A DNA stretch of 64,000 nucleotides from Leptothoe spongobia TAU-MAC 1115. GTDB lineage: Bacteria > Cyanobacteriota > Cyanobacteriia > Phormidesmidales > Phormidesmidaceae. Below are positions 1-10,142 of this stretch, piece by piece (within the stretch, counting starts at the first letter, position 1; the number at the start of each line of letters is the position of its first letter). Made by a program: the position numbers and the translations under genes. The DNA lies in NCBI RefSeq assembly GCF_018739885.1, contig NZ_JADOES010000003.1, forward strand, positions 124,001 to 188,000, given 5' to 3'. The notes beneath the pieces were generated by a model. The model was not told the origin of the DNA, searched no databases, and worked only from the letters and a program-made list of their open reading frames with translations.

Positions 1-1
1 C

Positions 2-901
2 GATCGCTTTGATTTGCAGACCGATATTTGGCGTGGTCGTATTCTGAGGGCAGTGCGCGATCGCGAAAAGCAAGGGGGCGATAGTCGTGGTACTGGCTTT
101 CTCAACTGGCTCAAAGATCGTGAAATCAGCAAAAGCCAAGCCTATGCCCTCATTGAACTAGGTAATAGCGCTGATGAACTGCTCAAGGAAGGATTACTCA
201 ACGAGCAAGCCGTCAATCAATTTAGTAAACGGGCCTTTGTTGAAACCGCCCAGGCTGCACCAGAAGTACAGCAGATGGTCACCGAAGCCGCTCGACGAGG
301 CGAACAAATTACCCGTAAAGAGGTGAAGCAGCTAGCCGACGAATGGACCGCTATGACCTCTGACCTCATTCCAGAAACGGTACGAGAAAAAGCAGCAAAT
401 AATACAATTCCTACGCGCTACCTAACACCGCTAGTCAAGGAAATGGAAAAACTGCCTCCTAGCCATCAGGACACCCTGCGAACAGAAGCTGCCCGCAATC
501 CAGATGTGGATACCCTCAAGCAAATCACATCCGAAGCTCGTTATCTATCCAAATACATCGCCGCTGCCAGCCAGGTACAAACGATTGATCCAGATATCGT
601 CAATCTAGAACAGGCCCTTGAAGAAGCCCTCCGGGTAGGCTGCTTAAACTCCACAGCAGACTTAGTTAATCAAGCCACCCAATTAGAGCAAGCAACTGCC
701 AAACTCTACACAGCCTGGCGCAGGCTGAATAAACTCGCAGAACGAGTTTACGTGGATAGTGGCGAAAGTACCCCTCAACTCAGAGCACTCCTGAGTGCCC
801 TAGGTCCACTTACCAATGAAATCATCGAAATCCAGCTTGGTAATGCCAATAGCCCTGCCACCAAAACCGTTCGACTACAAGTTCTTGGAGAGATTGAATA
901 A
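2..901 (+). CDS. Conserved hypothetical protein, 5' end cut by window
   Basis: The reading frame is open from the window edge to the stop at 899-901, so the true start lies upstream. The first internal candidate start is a TTG at 14. About 299 residues are visible. They are soluble, strongly helical and rich in Glu, Ala and Leu, with no signal peptide or membrane segment. The N-terminal part (KSQAYALIELG, then a run of charged helices) looks like a helix-turn-helix or ParB-like helical region, but no catalytic motif is visible. I do not recognise a named family. It lies upstream of the alkane pair on the same strand, with about 300 bp between, so it is probably a separate transcription unit. 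Coding is well supported by length and composition; function is unknown. Confidence 0.7.
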   Translation, partial: DRFDLQTDIWRGRILRAVRDREKQGGDSRGTGFLNWLKDREISKSQAYALIELGNSADELLKEGLLNEQAVNQFSKRAFVETAQAAPEVQQMVTEAARRGEQITRKEVKQLADEWTAMTSDLIPETVREKAANNTIPTRYLTPLVKEMEKLPPSHQDTLRTEAARNPDVDTLKQITSEARYLSKYIAAASQVQTIDPDIVNLEQALEEALRVGCLNSTADLVNQATQLEQATAKLYTAWRRLNKLAERVYVDSGESTPQLRALLSALGPLTNEIIEIQLGNANSPATKTVRLQVLGEIE

Positions 902-1207
902 TCACCATCCACACAGCACAGCACTAACAAAACCATCAAAACCTGAACCAATCGTCGGCAAGACAACCGAGGCAGCAAATCAATATCAATCTAATAGATA
1001 AAAATTCTAAATAGATCAGGCTAAAACACTTACACATTAATAGCATGAGCATGTTTTACTTGTACCTATAACCATGCTCCCCCTACTAATAGGGTGTAAA
1101 GTGTGAAATCAGATGTCAATATTTAAGTTAACCACAGCAGTTGTGCTAGGCCATGGCTTAAGATATCGGCAGCTGAGTGGTTATTGTAATGCAGGAATTG
1201 GACAGAT
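902..1207. other. Intergenic region upstream of ado
   Basis: 306 bp without a convincing gene. It probably carries the ado promoter, but I see no strong -35/-10 pair. A small CCCT...AGGG inverted repeat sits near 1083-1096. The short frames here lack ribosome-binding sites and family resemblance. Confidence 0.4.
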
Positions 1208-1903
1208 ATGCCGCAGCTTGAGGCCAGCCCAGCGCTCGACTTCCAAAGTGAAGCGTACAAGGATGCATACAGTCGCATCAACGCAATTGTAATTGAAGGG
1301 GAATTGGAGGCTAACGATAACTACAAAAAGTTGGCTGAGCACCTCAGCGATCACAAGGATGAGCTGATTAAGCTCGCTCGCATGGAAAACCGTCATATGA
1401 AGGGATTCCAGGCATGTGGCAGAAACTTAAGTGTGACTCCTGACATGGAATTTGCCAAGGAGTTCTTTGCTAAGTTGCATGACAATTTTAAGGAAGCCTG
1501 GGATGAGGGTAAGGTAGTGACCTGCCTATTAATTCAGTCTTTGATTATTGAAACCTTCGCAATTTCTGCGTACAACATCTATATCCCAGTTGCAGACGAC
1601 TTTGCACGGAAAATTACCGAGGGTGTTGTCAAAGACGAATACATGCACCTGAACTTTGGTGAAGAGTGGCTGAAAGCTAACTTTGACACCGCCAAAGCTG
1701 AATTAGAAGCAGCTAACCGTCAAAATTTGCCCTTAGTCTGGCAAATGCTCAACCAGGTTGCTGAAGATGCAGCTGTCCTAGGCATGGAAAAAGATGCTCT
1801 AGTCGAAGACTTCATGATTACTTATGGTGAAGCTCTAGGTAATATCGGATTTACCAGTAGAGAAGTCATGCGTCTTTCGGCCCAAGGTTTAGCCATGGCA
1901 TAG
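1208..1903 (+). CDS. ado: Aldehyde-deformylating oxygenase (alkane synthase)
   Basis: This is a ferritin-like di-iron enzyme that converts fatty aldehydes to alkanes or alkenes plus formate, using O2 and reduced ferredoxin. It is the second step of cyanobacterial hydrocarbon synthesis. The length, 231 aa, is the family norm. All six iron ligands known from the Synechococcus enzyme fall at the same numbers: E32, E60, H63 (in [11 protein letters not shown]), E115, E144 and H147 (in KDEYMH). The N-terminus MPQLEAS is also the usual one, which supports this start even though no strong Shine-Dalgarno is present. The next gene is its partner reductase. A strong terminator follows directly, so ado can be transcribed on its own. 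Identification is very secure. Confidence 0.97.
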   Translation: MPQLEASPALDFQSEAYKDAYSRINAIVIEGELEANDNYKKLAEHLSDHKDELIKLARMENRHMKGFQACGRNLSVTPDMEFAKEFFAKLHDNFKEAWDEGKVVTCLLIQSLIIETFAISAYNIYIPVADDFARKITEGVVKDEYMHLNFGEEWLKANFDTAKAELEAANRQNLPLVWQMLNQVAEDAAVLGMEKDALVEDFMITYGEALGNIGFTSREVMRLSAQGLAMA

Positions 1904-1918
1904 GTTTTAATCATATTG

Positions 1919-1954
1919 AAAGGAGGCTGATCGTCCGATCAGCCTCCTTTTTTA
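1919..1954 (+). terminator. Rho-independent terminator after ado
   Basis: A perfect 15-bp stem (1919-1933 pairs with 1936-1950) with a 2-nt loop, followed by a run of T. It separates ado from aar, so the two alkane genes are probably transcribed at different levels. Confidence 0.9.
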
Positions 1955-2047
1955 TGCAGAACTAACGAACCGATATGAACCGCATGGTTGTAACATTTTG
2001 TTGTAGTCTGATTTTCTAAGATTACTTTTTTTATAGAAACGTCCCAA

Positions 2048-3070
2048 ATGTTTGGCTTAATAGGACACCTTACCAATTTAGAACATGCCCAAGCGGTCGC
2101 CCGTGATTTGGGATATCCAGAATATGGCAGCCAGGGCTTGGATTTTTGGTGTAGCGCCCCTCCATTTGTCGTGGAAGACATCAAGGTGACCAGCGCTACT
2201 GGCCAAGTCATTGAAGGACGTTACGTAGAATCGTGCTTCCTTCCAGAAATGCTGGCAACCCGACGCATCAAAGCAGCCACGCGCAAGATTCTAAATGCCA
2301 TGGCCCATGCTCAAAAAATGGGTATAAATATTACAGCCCTAGGTGGGTTCTCCTCGATTATTTTTGAGAACTTTAAGCTTGAGCAAATCCGACGTATTCG
2401 AAACTTAGAGCTTGACTTTCATCGATTTACAACGGGCAATACTCATACGGCCTACATAATTTGTCAGCAAGTCGAGCAAGCCGCCCCTAAGTACGGTATT
2501 GACCTTTCTAAAGCAACAGTAGCTGTTTGTGGAGCTACAGGTGATATCGGAAGTGCCGTCTGTCGTTGGCTGAGCCACAATACCGGTGTTAAGGATTTGC
2601 TACTGATTGCCCGTAACCGAGAGCGTCTAGACAATCTTCAATCAGAGATTGGCATGGGTAAAATCATGGGGTTAGAAGAAGCTCTACCCATGGCTGATGT
2701 CGTTGTCTGGGTCGCTAGCATGCCTAAAGGTATTGAGGTTGATCCTAGTAGCCTCAAGAAGCCTTGCTTAATGGTTGATGGCGGCTACCCCAAAAATATT
2801 GGCAGCCAGTTTAGCAATCCTAATGTTCACGTACTCAAGGGCGGTATTGTTGAACACAGTCTCGATATTGATTGGCGGATTATGCACATCGTGGCTATGG
2901 ACGTACCTGCCCGACAGCTATTTGCTTGCTTTGCAGAATCAATGCTGTTGGAATTTGAAAAATGGCATACTAATTTCTCTTGGGGAAGAAATCAAATCAC
3001 CCTTGAGAAAATGGAACAAATTGGTATGGCCTCTGTTAAACATGGCTTCCGTCCTTTATTAACAACTTAA
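2048..3070 (+). CDS. aar: Long-chain acyl-ACP reductase (alkane pathway)
   Basis: Reduces fatty acyl-ACP to fatty aldehyde with NADPH, feeding ado. The length is 340 aa, as in other cyanobacterial AARs. The nucleotide-binding glycine motif GATGDIGS is at 162-169. The catalytic cysteine that carries the thioester lies at C294 (in [11 protein letters not shown]), the same number as in Synechococcus AAR. The N-terminus [15 protein letters not shown] is the conserved family start. It sits between ado and accA, the widely conserved order in cyanobacteria, which ties alkane formation to fatty-acid supply. Expression is probably from its own promoter in the 1955-2047 gap, because a terminator precedes it. 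Confidence 0.97.
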   Translation: MFGLIGHLTNLEHAQAVARDLGYPEYGSQGLDFWCSAPPFVVEDIKVTSATGQVIEGRYVESCFLPEMLATRRIKAATRKILNAMAHAQKMGINITALGGFSSIIFENFKLEQIRRIRNLELDFHRFTTGNTHTAYIICQQVEQAAPKYGIDLSKATVAVCGATGDIGSAVCRWLSHNTGVKDLLLIARNRERLDNLQSEIGMGKIMGLEEALPMADVVVWVASMPKGIEVDPSSLKKPCLMVDGGYPKNIGSQFSNPNVHVLKGGIVEHSLDIDWRIMHIVAMDVPARQLFACFAESMLLEFEKWHTNFSWGRNQITLEKMEQIGMASVKHGFRPLLTT

Positions 3071-3174
3071 TTTTTCTACCTCATTGCAAGCATCCCTATC
3101 TGCTAATCCATCAGTATATTTTGCGGGACAGTTTGCGATAGGGTGGAATCACTGCTGGAGTACCTAGACCTGTT

Positions 3175-4155
3175 ATGGCAACAACGGAAAAAAGGCCCAT
3201 TTTGCTTGACTTTGAAAAGCCATTGGCTGAATTAGAGTCGCGCATTTTGCAGATACGGGCATTGGCCGAAGATAACGATGTTGACGTCTCAGCACAAATT
3301 CAGCAATTAGAGTCACGCGCCCAGCAGCTGCGACAAGAGATTTTCACAAGTCTGACTCCAGCTCAGCGGATACAAGTGGCGCGCCATCCCCGTAGACCGA
3401 GTACGTTGGATTACATCCAAGCCATTTCAGAGGAATGGATAGAGCTTCATGGTGATCGGCGCTCGGGGAAAGATGACCTAGCCTTGGTCGGTGGTATTGC
3501 CCGCTTTCATGGTCACTCTGTCGTGATGCTAGGTCATCAAAAGGGTCGGGATACAAAGGATAACGTTGCCCGTAATTTTGGGATGGCATCTCCCGGAGGG
3601 TACCGTAAGGCAATGCGTCTGATGGACCATGCCAACCGATTTAAAATGCCAATTTTTACATTTATCGATACCCCCGGTGCATGGGCTGGCTTAGAAGCGG
3701 AAGAAATGGGACAAGGTGAAGCAATTGCTTATAACCTTCGAGAAATGTTCCGCCTAGATAGCCCAATTATTTGTACCGTAATTGGAGAAGGGGGATCTGG
3801 CGGCGCACTAGGTATCGGTGTCGGTGATAGACTTTTGATGTTTGAACACTCCGTCTATACCGTAGCTAGCCCTGAAGCTTGTGCAGCTATTTTGTGGAAG
3901 GATGCATCGCGTTCTTCACAGGCAGCTGAAGCACTCAAAATTACAGCATGGGATTTAAAAAACTTAGGTATTTTGGATCAGCTACTGGCTGAACCAACTG
4001 GCGGAGCTCATGCGAATCCGCTCAAGGCTGCTGAAAGTCTAGAGGCCGCACTATTAGAAACTCTAGAAACATTGCTAGTCATATCACCAGAACAACGAAG
4101 GCAAGAACGCTATCGTAAGTTTCGCCAAATTGGTGTATTTACCGAAGCTACCTAA
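3175..4155 (+). CDS. accA: Acetyl-CoA carboxylase carboxyltransferase subunit alpha
   Basis: Alpha half of the carboxyltransferase that moves CO2 from carboxybiotin to acetyl-CoA, giving malonyl-CoA for fatty-acid synthesis. It works with AccD, AccB and AccC, none of which lie in this window. At 326 aa it has normal bacterial AccA length. The N-terminal helical arm (about 1-90) is followed by the crotonase-fold core with the oxyanion-hole glycines ([15 protein letters not shown], about 205-219) and HPRRP near residue 65. It lies 104 bp after aar on the same strand, in the common ado-aar-accA arrangement. The ATG at 3175 gives the usual N-terminus. Confidence 0.97.
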   Translation: MATTEKRPILLDFEKPLAELESRILQIRALAEDNDVDVSAQIQQLESRAQQLRQEIFTSLTPAQRIQVARHPRRPSTLDYIQAISEEWIELHGDRRSGKDDLALVGGIARFHGHSVVMLGHQKGRDTKDNVARNFGMASPGGYRKAMRLMDHANRFKMPIFTFIDTPGAWAGLEAEEMGQGEAIAYNLREMFRLDSPIICTVIGEGGSGGALGIGVGDRLLMFEHSVYTVASPEACAAILWKDASRSSQAAEALKITAWDLKNLGILDQLLAEPTGGAHANPLKAAESLEAALLETLETLLVISPEQRRQERYRKFRQIGVFTEAT

Positions 4156-4379
4156 AAAAGAATCTTTTTGACTAAATCTCTACTTGGTCATGTCTCTGAG
4201 TGCTACAAACAGTAGTAACAGTTTCAAAAAACAATTTATACTGACCATTTTTTATTCACTCGGCTCTTATGAAAGATTTATGAGACGCTCATAGATTGTT
4301 GTTCTAAGGATGTAGTAGCCATCAATCATTGATTTGAGCCCACATCGAAAACTCTCTCATTAAAAACACGACACAATTC

Positions 4380-4408
4380 TTGTAACATTTGTTAATATTA
4401 AATATACG
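4380..4408 (+). promoter_or_regulatory. Possible promoter of the SDR gene
   Basis: TTGTAA (4380-4385) and TATACG (4403-4408) are separated by 17 bp and lie about 38 bp upstream of the ATG at 4447, in an AT-rich stretch. This is pattern-based only. Confidence 0.3.
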
Positions 4409-4446
4409 TTTACTGCTTTTACTGCTCTCCATAAACGCTTCTATTG

Positions 4447-5175
4447 ATGAATACTGCTCCTAATCGTCGTGCATTGATTACAGGTGCTAGCACTGGTATT
4501 GGTCGTGCTACCGCATTGGCTTTTGCCAAAGCTGGATTTGATGTGGCGTTGGTAAGTCGTTCAGCAGACAAACTGCAGGCTCTTGCAACTGAAATTGGTG
4601 AAATCGCATCGGTACAGGCCCATAGCTTTCCGATAGATCTAGGCGTTATTGATCAGGTTCAACCGAACATCACCAGTCTATTGAAGGAATTTGGCTCCGC
4701 CGATGTACTAGTTAATAATGCTGGCATGGGATACACAGGTGAACTCAATCAAATGCCATTAGCCGATTGGTGTCAGGTTATCGATCTTAATGTCACCAGT
4801 GTCTTTCAATGTATTCAGGCAGTCCTTCCAGGCATGCGTAATAACCGTGGCGGCATGATTATCAACGTGGCATCGATAGCGGCCCGTCAGGCCTTTCCTC
4901 AATGGGGTGCCTATGGCGTTAGTAAAGCCGCTGTTGTAGCTTTATCAAAAGCCATTTCTGTAGAAGAAAGGGACCATGGTATTCGGGTAGTGACCATTTT
5001 GCCTGGAGCAGTGAATACCCCCCTGTGGGATACCGACACGGTTCAAGCAGACTTTGACCGCTCAGGTATGCTTACTCCTGATTTAGTAGCCAATGCCATT
5101 CTACAAACTGCACTTCTACCTCCTGGAGCGGTGGTAGAAGAACTAACCATTATACCCAGCGGAGGAGCCCTGTGA
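4447..5175 (+). CDS. SDR family NAD(P)-dependent oxidoreductase
   Basis: A classical short-chain dehydrogenase/reductase of 242 aa. The cofactor motif TGASTGIG is at 12-19, NNAG at 90-93, and the catalytic residues are S143, Y156 and K160 (YGVSK). Substrate cannot be read from sequence. The position between accA and folE suggests a housekeeping role. It resembles 3-ketoacyl-ACP reductase-like SDRs, but FabG itself is usually slightly longer and sits elsewhere. A TTG at 4444 directly before the ATG would add one residue; I chose the ATG at 4447. The gene ends 107 bp before folE. Confidence 0.88.
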   Translation: MNTAPNRRALITGASTGIGRATALAFAKAGFDVALVSRSADKLQALATEIGEIASVQAHSFPIDLGVIDQVQPNITSLLKEFGSADVLVNNAGMGYTGELNQMPLADWCQVIDLNVTSVFQCIQAVLPGMRNNRGGMIINVASIAARQAFPQWGAYGVSKAAVVALSKAISVEERDHGIRVVTILPGAVNTPLWDTDTVQADFDRSGMLTPDLVANAILQTALLPPGAVVEELTIIPSGGAL

Positions 5176-5282
5176 TTCCCTAAAGCCCTTCTCATCTAGC
5201 TAGCCAAAGCACTTTAGGCTACTTACACCTGCTTAGGCCAAGCAATTTTTGACAGTTATTTGTAAACTCATTCCCCCACACC

Positions 5283-5996
5283 ATGGCTATTTCCACTAAC
5301 GGCTCCAGCAACAGTGCTCAAACTAACGGTCTGCTCAACAGCAAGTCATTAGAAGCTGTCATACGCCCTGATCGTTCCAAAAAGAAAGGACATGAAGCCC
5401 TTCTCCATGAGCCCGCTGCTGATAATGAGAAACTGAAGCAAGCCGTACACACAATGCTGTCAGAGCTTGGTGAAGACCCTGAACGAGAAGGGTTACTTAA
5501 AACTCCTAAACGGGTGGCCGAAGCCATGCGTTTTCTCACTCAAGGCTATACTCAATCCTTAGAAACCATTGTCAATAATGCCATCTTTGATGAAGGGCAC
5601 AACGAGATGGTTTTAGTACGCGATATTAGCTTCTTTAGCCTTTGTGAGCATCATATGCTGCCATTTATGGGTCGGGCTCATGTTGCCTATATACCTAACC
5701 AAAAAGTGGTTGGCCTAAGTAAATTAGCTCGTATTGTCGAAATGTATGCTCGCAGACTCCAGGTCCAAGAGCGACTAACACGCCAGGTTGCGGAAGCAAT
5801 TAGCGAGGTATTAGAGCCACAAGGTGTCGCTATTGTGATGGAAGCAAGCCATATGTGTATGGCAATGCGTGGTGTCCAGAAACCCGGTTCTTGGACCGTC
5901 ACGAGTGCCATGCTCGGCGTCTTCCAAGATGATCAAAAAACTCGTGAAGAGTTCCTAAGTCTCATCCGTCATCAACCTGCATTCTCTAACTACTAA
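5283..5996 (+). CDS. folE: GTP cyclohydrolase I
   Basis: Converts GTP to 7,8-dihydroneopterin triphosphate, the first step of folate (and pterin) synthesis. The length is 237 aa, with a poorly conserved, Ser/Asn-rich N-terminal 40 residues before the core. Zinc ligands are C121, H124 (CEHHMLPF) and C192 (MCMAMRG). The spacing of 3 and 71 residues is identical to E. coli C110/H113/C181. The ATG at 5283 is the only reasonable start. A perfect hairpin follows the gene. Confidence 0.96.
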   Translation: MAISTNGSSNSAQTNGLLNSKSLEAVIRPDRSKKKGHEALLHEPAADNEKLKQAVHTMLSELGEDPEREGLLKTPKRVAEAMRFLTQGYTQSLETIVNNAIFDEGHNEMVLVRDISFFSLCEHHMLPFMGRAHVAYIPNQKVVGLSKLARIVEMYARRLQVQERLTRQVAEAISEVLEPQGVAIVMEASHMCMAMRGVQKPGSWTVTSAMLGVFQDDQKTREEFLSLIRHQPAFSNY

Positions 5997-6035
5997 AGGA
6001 CCTCAAAACGTTTAATTTACCTTCATACTTAAGAC

Positions 6036-6088
6036 ATGCCCTAGATAGAGGCGTTGCATCCAACATCTCTATCTAGGGCATTTATGTC
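6036..6088 (+). terminator. Terminator-like hairpin after folE
   Basis: A perfect 15-bp stem, ATGCCCTAGATAGAG at 6036-6050 pairing with 6067-6081, with a 16-nt loop followed by a weak T-rich stretch. Confidence 0.65.
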
Positions 6089-6275
6089 ATTATTGGATAA
6101 ATCTGAAAAAATGACTTGCTAAGACTTTCTCTAAGAAAAGCAACGATATAGTGAGGTGGACATTGGCAGTAGGAATCGACTTCTACCAACGATGTTCTAT
6201 CGAGCTAATGTTGCCTGAAAAGCAACTGGTCTATGCATCTTCTCTATTGCGATTTATTAGGAGTAAGCGGAACCA

Positions 6276-6746
6276 ATGAGTCCCCTGAATGTTGAAACTG
6301 CTGGTGAAATCATTAGCGCTGGTACTGAAACCTTCGAAGCTAGCCATATAGATGTTATTGAAACCGTCATTGCCAGCCTGGATCAGGGAGGCAATGCGAT
6401 GGTTAGCCGCGATGATGATGGCTATCTTTGGAAATTCATCTACGGTAGCGTAACCGTCTATGTCCAACTTACAGGCATTGGCGAAGAAGACACCTTAACC
6501 GTATGGTCTCCATTGTTGAAATTGCCGGTAGCCAATCAAACTGACTTAATGCAAGAACTACTCGCGCTGAACTGTGGAGAAACGTTCGAAGCCTGTTTTG
6601 GTATCTCAAATCAGGAGGTTCTGGTGCTAGCCAGTCGTATTTTGGCTGATATCAATCCTGGCGAAATTTCTCGATTGATGACTATCGTTGCTACTATTGC
6701 TGACGAAAAAGACGACACTCTCAAGAAAAAATATCCCGCTGCTTAA
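6276..6746 (+). CDS. YbjN domain-containing protein
   Basis: A 156-aa acidic soluble protein of the YbjN family (a type III secretion chaperone-like fold). The pattern of alternating strands such as LWKFIYGSVTVYVQL (about 50-64) followed by LLALNCGETFEACFGI is typical. The family is common in cyanobacteria and its biochemical role is not settled; fold-based suggestions are protein-protein interaction or stress response. AGGAG lies upstream of the ATG near 6259-6263. The gene stops 3 nt before the lipoate ligase-like gene, so the two are probably co-transcribed. Confidence 0.75.
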   Translation: MSPLNVETAGEIISAGTETFEASHIDVIETVIASLDQGGNAMVSRDDDGYLWKFIYGSVTVYVQLTGIGEEDTLTVWSPLLKLPVANQTDLMQELLALNCGETFEACFGISNQEVLVLASRILADINPGEISRLMTIVATIADEKDDTLKKKYPAA

Positions 6747-6749
6747 GTC

Positions 6750-7484
6750 ATGGTGACGACATGGCGATTCATTTCGCCCATAGAAGCCCCAGGACAGACT
6801 CAAATGGCTATTGACGAATGGCTGTTAGAACAACATCGTTTGGGGCAAGGTCTCCCATGTCTCAGGTTCTATCAATGGGACCCCATTGCCATTTCATTGG
6901 GATATCATCAGCGTCATTATCCAGAACATTGGCAAAACCTGGCATGGCATGGGCAAATCATTGACTTAGTTAGACGACCAAGTGGTGGACGGGCCGTTCT
7001 ACATCAGGGTGATTTGACATACAGTCTGGTCACCTCAGGCTATCGTGGTCGACGACGAGATGTTTATGCCTATCTCTGCAAATTTTTGATTCAGGGCTGG
7101 GATAACTTGGGAATAAGGTTGTGTTTAGGTTCAGATAAACATGGCTATCAGAGTTCTGCCAACTGTTTCGGCTCGTCCACGGCAGCTGATCTGGTCATGA
7201 ATGATGGATATAAGGTCATCGGTAGTGCTCAGCTCTATCGTGATAGCTGTATTTTGCAGCATGGTTCGATGCGCCTATCTCCAAATCCTGATCTAGTTGA
7301 AACTATTTTTGGGACTCCAATTAGCCCACCTCACCCCCTGGTCACTATGCATCCAGCCGATATCATTGCAGCACTTACAGCTGCAGCTCAACATATCTTT
7401 GACATAAGTTGGATACATCAACCGCTATCCCATTACGAACAGCAACAGGCGATCGCTAGAGCTAAAACTCTACAAGAATTATGA
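6750..7484 (+). CDS. Lipoate--protein ligase family protein (LplA/LipB fold)
   Basis: A 244-aa member of the biotin/lipoate protein ligase fold, which attaches or transfers lipoyl or octanoyl groups to the E2 and GcvH subunits. The conserved glycine-rich segment RRPSGGRAVLH is at 75-85. The lysine expected for the acyl-adenylate or acyl-transfer site is K155 (YKVIGSAQ). The short LplA C-terminal accessory domain is missing, as in many cyanobacterial and LipM-like members, so whether it is a ligase or an octanoyltransferase is open. It follows the YbjN-like gene by 3 nt. It ends 32 bp before the convergent CHASE2 gene. Confidence 0.85.
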   Translation: MVTTWRFISPIEAPGQTQMAIDEWLLEQHRLGQGLPCLRFYQWDPIAISLGYHQRHYPEHWQNLAWHGQIIDLVRRPSGGRAVLHQGDLTYSLVTSGYRGRRRDVYAYLCKFLIQGWDNLGIRLCLGSDKHGYQSSANCFGSSTAADLVMNDGYKVIGSAQLYRDSCILQHGSMRLSPNPDLVETIFGTPISPPHPLVTMHPADIIAALTAAAQHIFDISWIHQPLSHYEQQQAIARAKTLQEL

Positions 7485-7515
7485 TCCTAAACCTGCCAGC
7501 ATTCTGAACTACTGG

Positions 7516-8703
7516 CTAATAGCGGTTGGTTTTTAGGGATGGATGTAGTCTCAAGGAAACAGGGCGTATTTCATCGACCCATTGCAGTAACTGCAGCCTA
7601 GTCTTCAATCGTTCAGTGAACCTCGCCAACATACTGGTTAAAGCTATGCTCAGCGTAGGCATTACTGTAGGTAGCCAGTAACTGTAACTAAACGCCACCA
7701 GTACCAAACTCCCCCAAACAAATACTATCGTCAGACTGACTAACAGCTGAATTCTCAAACGACGATAGCAAAATCCATATCCCACTAACGAACTCAGCAA
7801 TGCAAACAAAATCCATACGGGCAAAACAATTGGCTGCAAATGATTTTGGGATAGTAAATTGTTAGCGGCAACAACATGCTGGTAGACCCCTGCAGCTGGT
7901 GGATTTTGGTTATATGGAGTCGCCACAACATCTAGACCAACACCTGTAAAACCAATAAAAACAATTTTGTCAGTAAAGATAGTCCCTGGGACCTTGCCAG
8001 TCAACACATCAACAAATGAATAACGAGGGGCATGGTGAGCAAACCCAGGCCAGTTTAACCATAAAGGCTGATCAATATCACGCACAGATAACGAGGCATA
8101 AACAGATTGTTGTTGGCTATATCGCTGTACAGCCAACATACTCAATGCTAAGGTGCCATTAATCTTGGGTTGATAGGCACGAGTAATCTCATCAACATCA
8201 CCATGGTTATGAATATGGCCTGTTGCGATCGCACCCTCCACAACCATAGCATTGGGGCCAATAACACCTCGCTGTTCATCCCAAGCTGTCGCCAAAACAA
8301 CCTCACCGTGTCGATCCATCGCTTTGGCCAAGGCTGCATCATCCTCACTGGATTCAGCAAATAAAATATCAAAGGCAATCACACTAGCCGGCGTCAGCTG
8401 CTCTAACAAATCAGTGTAGTAATGACGAGGCCAAGGGAATTGACCAATTGCCGCTAAGCTAGCTTCGTCAATTTCAATCACGGCAACCCGCTCATCCCAT
8501 GGTTGTTCACCGCGAACAGAAAATAAGGTGCGGTAAACCGTTTGTTCCAAGGACTGTACTATACCCAACCGAGCAGCTAGCAGCGTTACCCCTGCTGCCA
8601 TGAGTCCGGGAAGCAATCGCCACCCGGATTTATATAGCCAATGTTTCATAAAAAGCTTTCTGAGACCATGGCGCTGTGACGCCACAACGCGCCGCCCTGT
8701 CAT
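7516..8703 (-). CDS. Stand-alone CHASE2 domain membrane protein
   Basis: 395 aa. One membrane segment (about 28-46) precedes an extracytoplasmic CHASE2 sensor domain (about 50-285: RVAVIEIDEASL, GQFPWPRHYY, VIAFDILFAE). Three more membrane helices follow (about 290-365) and the protein ends with a short basic cytoplasmic tail. CHASE2 normally feeds a kinase, cyclase or GGDEF output domain. Here no output domain is present after the helices, so it must signal through a partner or have another role. An alternative start at 8649 (MKHWLYKSG) would remove 18 residues and place the first helix closer to the N-terminus. Confidence 0.85.
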   Translation of the reverse strand: MTGRRVVASQRHGLRKLFMKHWLYKSGWRLLPGLMAAGVTLLAARLGIVQSLEQTVYRTLFSVRGEQPWDERVAVIEIDEASLAAIGQFPWPRHYYTDLLEQLTPASVIAFDILFAESSEDDAALAKAMDRHGEVVLATAWDEQRGVIGPNAMVVEGAIATGHIHNHGDVDEITRAYQPKINGTLALSMLAVQRYSQQQSVYASLSVRDIDQPLWLNWPGFAHHAPRYSFVDVLTGKVPGTIFTDKIVFIGFTGVGLDVVATPYNQNPPAAGVYQHVVAANNLLSQNHLQPIVLPVWILFALLSSLVGYGFCYRRLRIQLLVSLTIVFVWGSLVLVAFSYSYWLPTVMPTLSIALTSMLARFTERLKTRLQLLQWVDEIRPVSLRLHPSLKTNRY

Positions 8704-8945
8704 GTCAACTATGACAATACGTTAGCTGCCACCGTAGTAGGCAACCAATGGACAAATCACTGAAGTTCCCTGAGACACCCCATAGATCGCCTTAGTGCCT
8801 TATATCCGTACATTGACAGTCCTTGATAAGCAGTAGGCTTTGCCAGAGAAATGGTACAAATTGCGTAAAACAGTTCTATTTAGACGCAATATGAGGAACT
8901 TCATATCAAAAATAACGAAGACAGATATTGGTCCACACCAGTAAA

Positions 8946-10142
8946 CTACTCAGCATTTCTGGCAATGGCAGCTAACTGTAATCCTGAAGGATAAGCACCA
9001 TCTTCTTTAATACGGTCAATAATCGCTTCTGAAATTGGAAAATTGAGCCGTTTTGCTAATGCTCGTACCACATCTCCTCGGTCAATCGTACCAGCAACAG
9101 CATCGGCAGGCGAAAGCACTGTAATCCGACGAAGTTCGTTCTCCTCAAGATCCGTAATCACCTTGGATAAGGGTGTCTCCTCTCGGACATGAGGCACTTC
9201 CAATAACGGATGGGCTACCTCTTGCAGAGTCATGGTTTCCCACTGACTACGCTCAATTGAACGTAAATCATCTAAGGAAACCATACCGCGATAGCGACCG
9301 TTAGAGGCTGCAAAATAGACGACTGTTTTACCTTCATGTAGGAGCTGATTGTCAGCAAAAGCCCGCAAGGTCATGGTGGCATCGACGACCTTAAACTCAC
9401 GTACACTGGCATCCCTGGCCTTAAGACTAGCGATCGCATCCTGTAAATCACTAACCCTGTTATAAGCCCCTGCATTGCGAACAGCAAACCATCCGAGTAG
9501 TGCTAACCACAACAACTCAAATCTTTGTGTGGTCAGGTATGCATAAATACCAATCGTAATCGCCATCCACCCTAATAATTGCCCCACTCGGGCCGCCCAG
9601 CGCACACCTTGAGCTCGACTACCCGTCATTTTCCAGACAGCGGCCTTGAGCACTTGTCCACCGTCTAAGGGTAATCCCGGAATCAAGTTAAAGAGGGTCA
9701 GGACCAGATTAATGCGAGCAATCGTAACTACAACTAGGGCGGCAACCGTCTGAGTAGGCAGTACTAGGGATATCAAGGTCAGCAGCAAAAATAAGAAAAA
9801 ACTAACTAGGGGTCCTGCGATCGCAACCTGAAACGCTTGGCCTGGAGTTTTTGACTCCTTATCAATAGAGGCAATCCCACCAAACAAAAATAAGGTAATC
9901 GAGTTAACCTGAATCCCTTGCCGCCTTGCCACTAAGCTATGCCCCAACTCATGCAGCAGCACAGAACCAAACAAGAGTAATGCCATCACTAAGCCCACCA
10001 CCGCTGCCACCGGAAAGGGGAATCCATCGCCCAGAAGATCGCTGCCATAGGCAAATGTCATCAAGAGGACAATAAAGAACCAAGAATTATCAACGAATAG
10101 AGGGATGCCGAAAATCGCGCCAACGCGCCAACCGGATTGCAT
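8946..10142 (-). CDS. Site-2 protease family (M50) with CBS domains
   Basis: A 398-aa intramembrane zinc metalloprotease. The zinc site is H64-E65-L66-G67-H68 in a membrane helix, and the third-ligand motif NLIPGLPLDGGQ (152-163) carries D160. About six hydrophobic segments occupy residues 10-220. The C-terminal part (about 240-385) is a CBS-domain pair such as binds adenosyl nucleotides. This matches the SpoIVFB-like S2P subgroup common in cyanobacteria, proposed to act in regulated intramembrane proteolysis of anti-sigma factors or membrane proteins. The substrate is unknown. It lies downstream of a promoter-containing gap and is divergent from trpF. Confidence 0.93.
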   Translation of the reverse strand: MQSGWRVGAIFGIPLFVDNSWFFIVLLMTFAYGSDLLGDGFPFPVAAVVGLVMALLLFGSVLLHELGHSLVARRQGIQVNSITLFLFGGIASIDKESKTPGQAFQVAIAGPLVSFFLFLLLTLISLVLPTQTVAALVVVTIARINLVLTLFNLIPGLPLDGGQVLKAAVWKMTGSRAQGVRWAARVGQLLGWMAITIGIYAYLTTQRFELLWLALLGWFAVRNAGAYNRVSDLQDAIASLKARDASVREFKVVDATMTLRAFADNQLLHEGKTVVYFAASNGRYRGMVSLDDLRSIERSQWETMTLQEVAHPLLEVPHVREETPLSKVITDLEENELRRITVLSPADAVAGTIDRGDVVRALAKRLNFPISEAIIDRIKEDGAYPSGLQLAAIARNAE

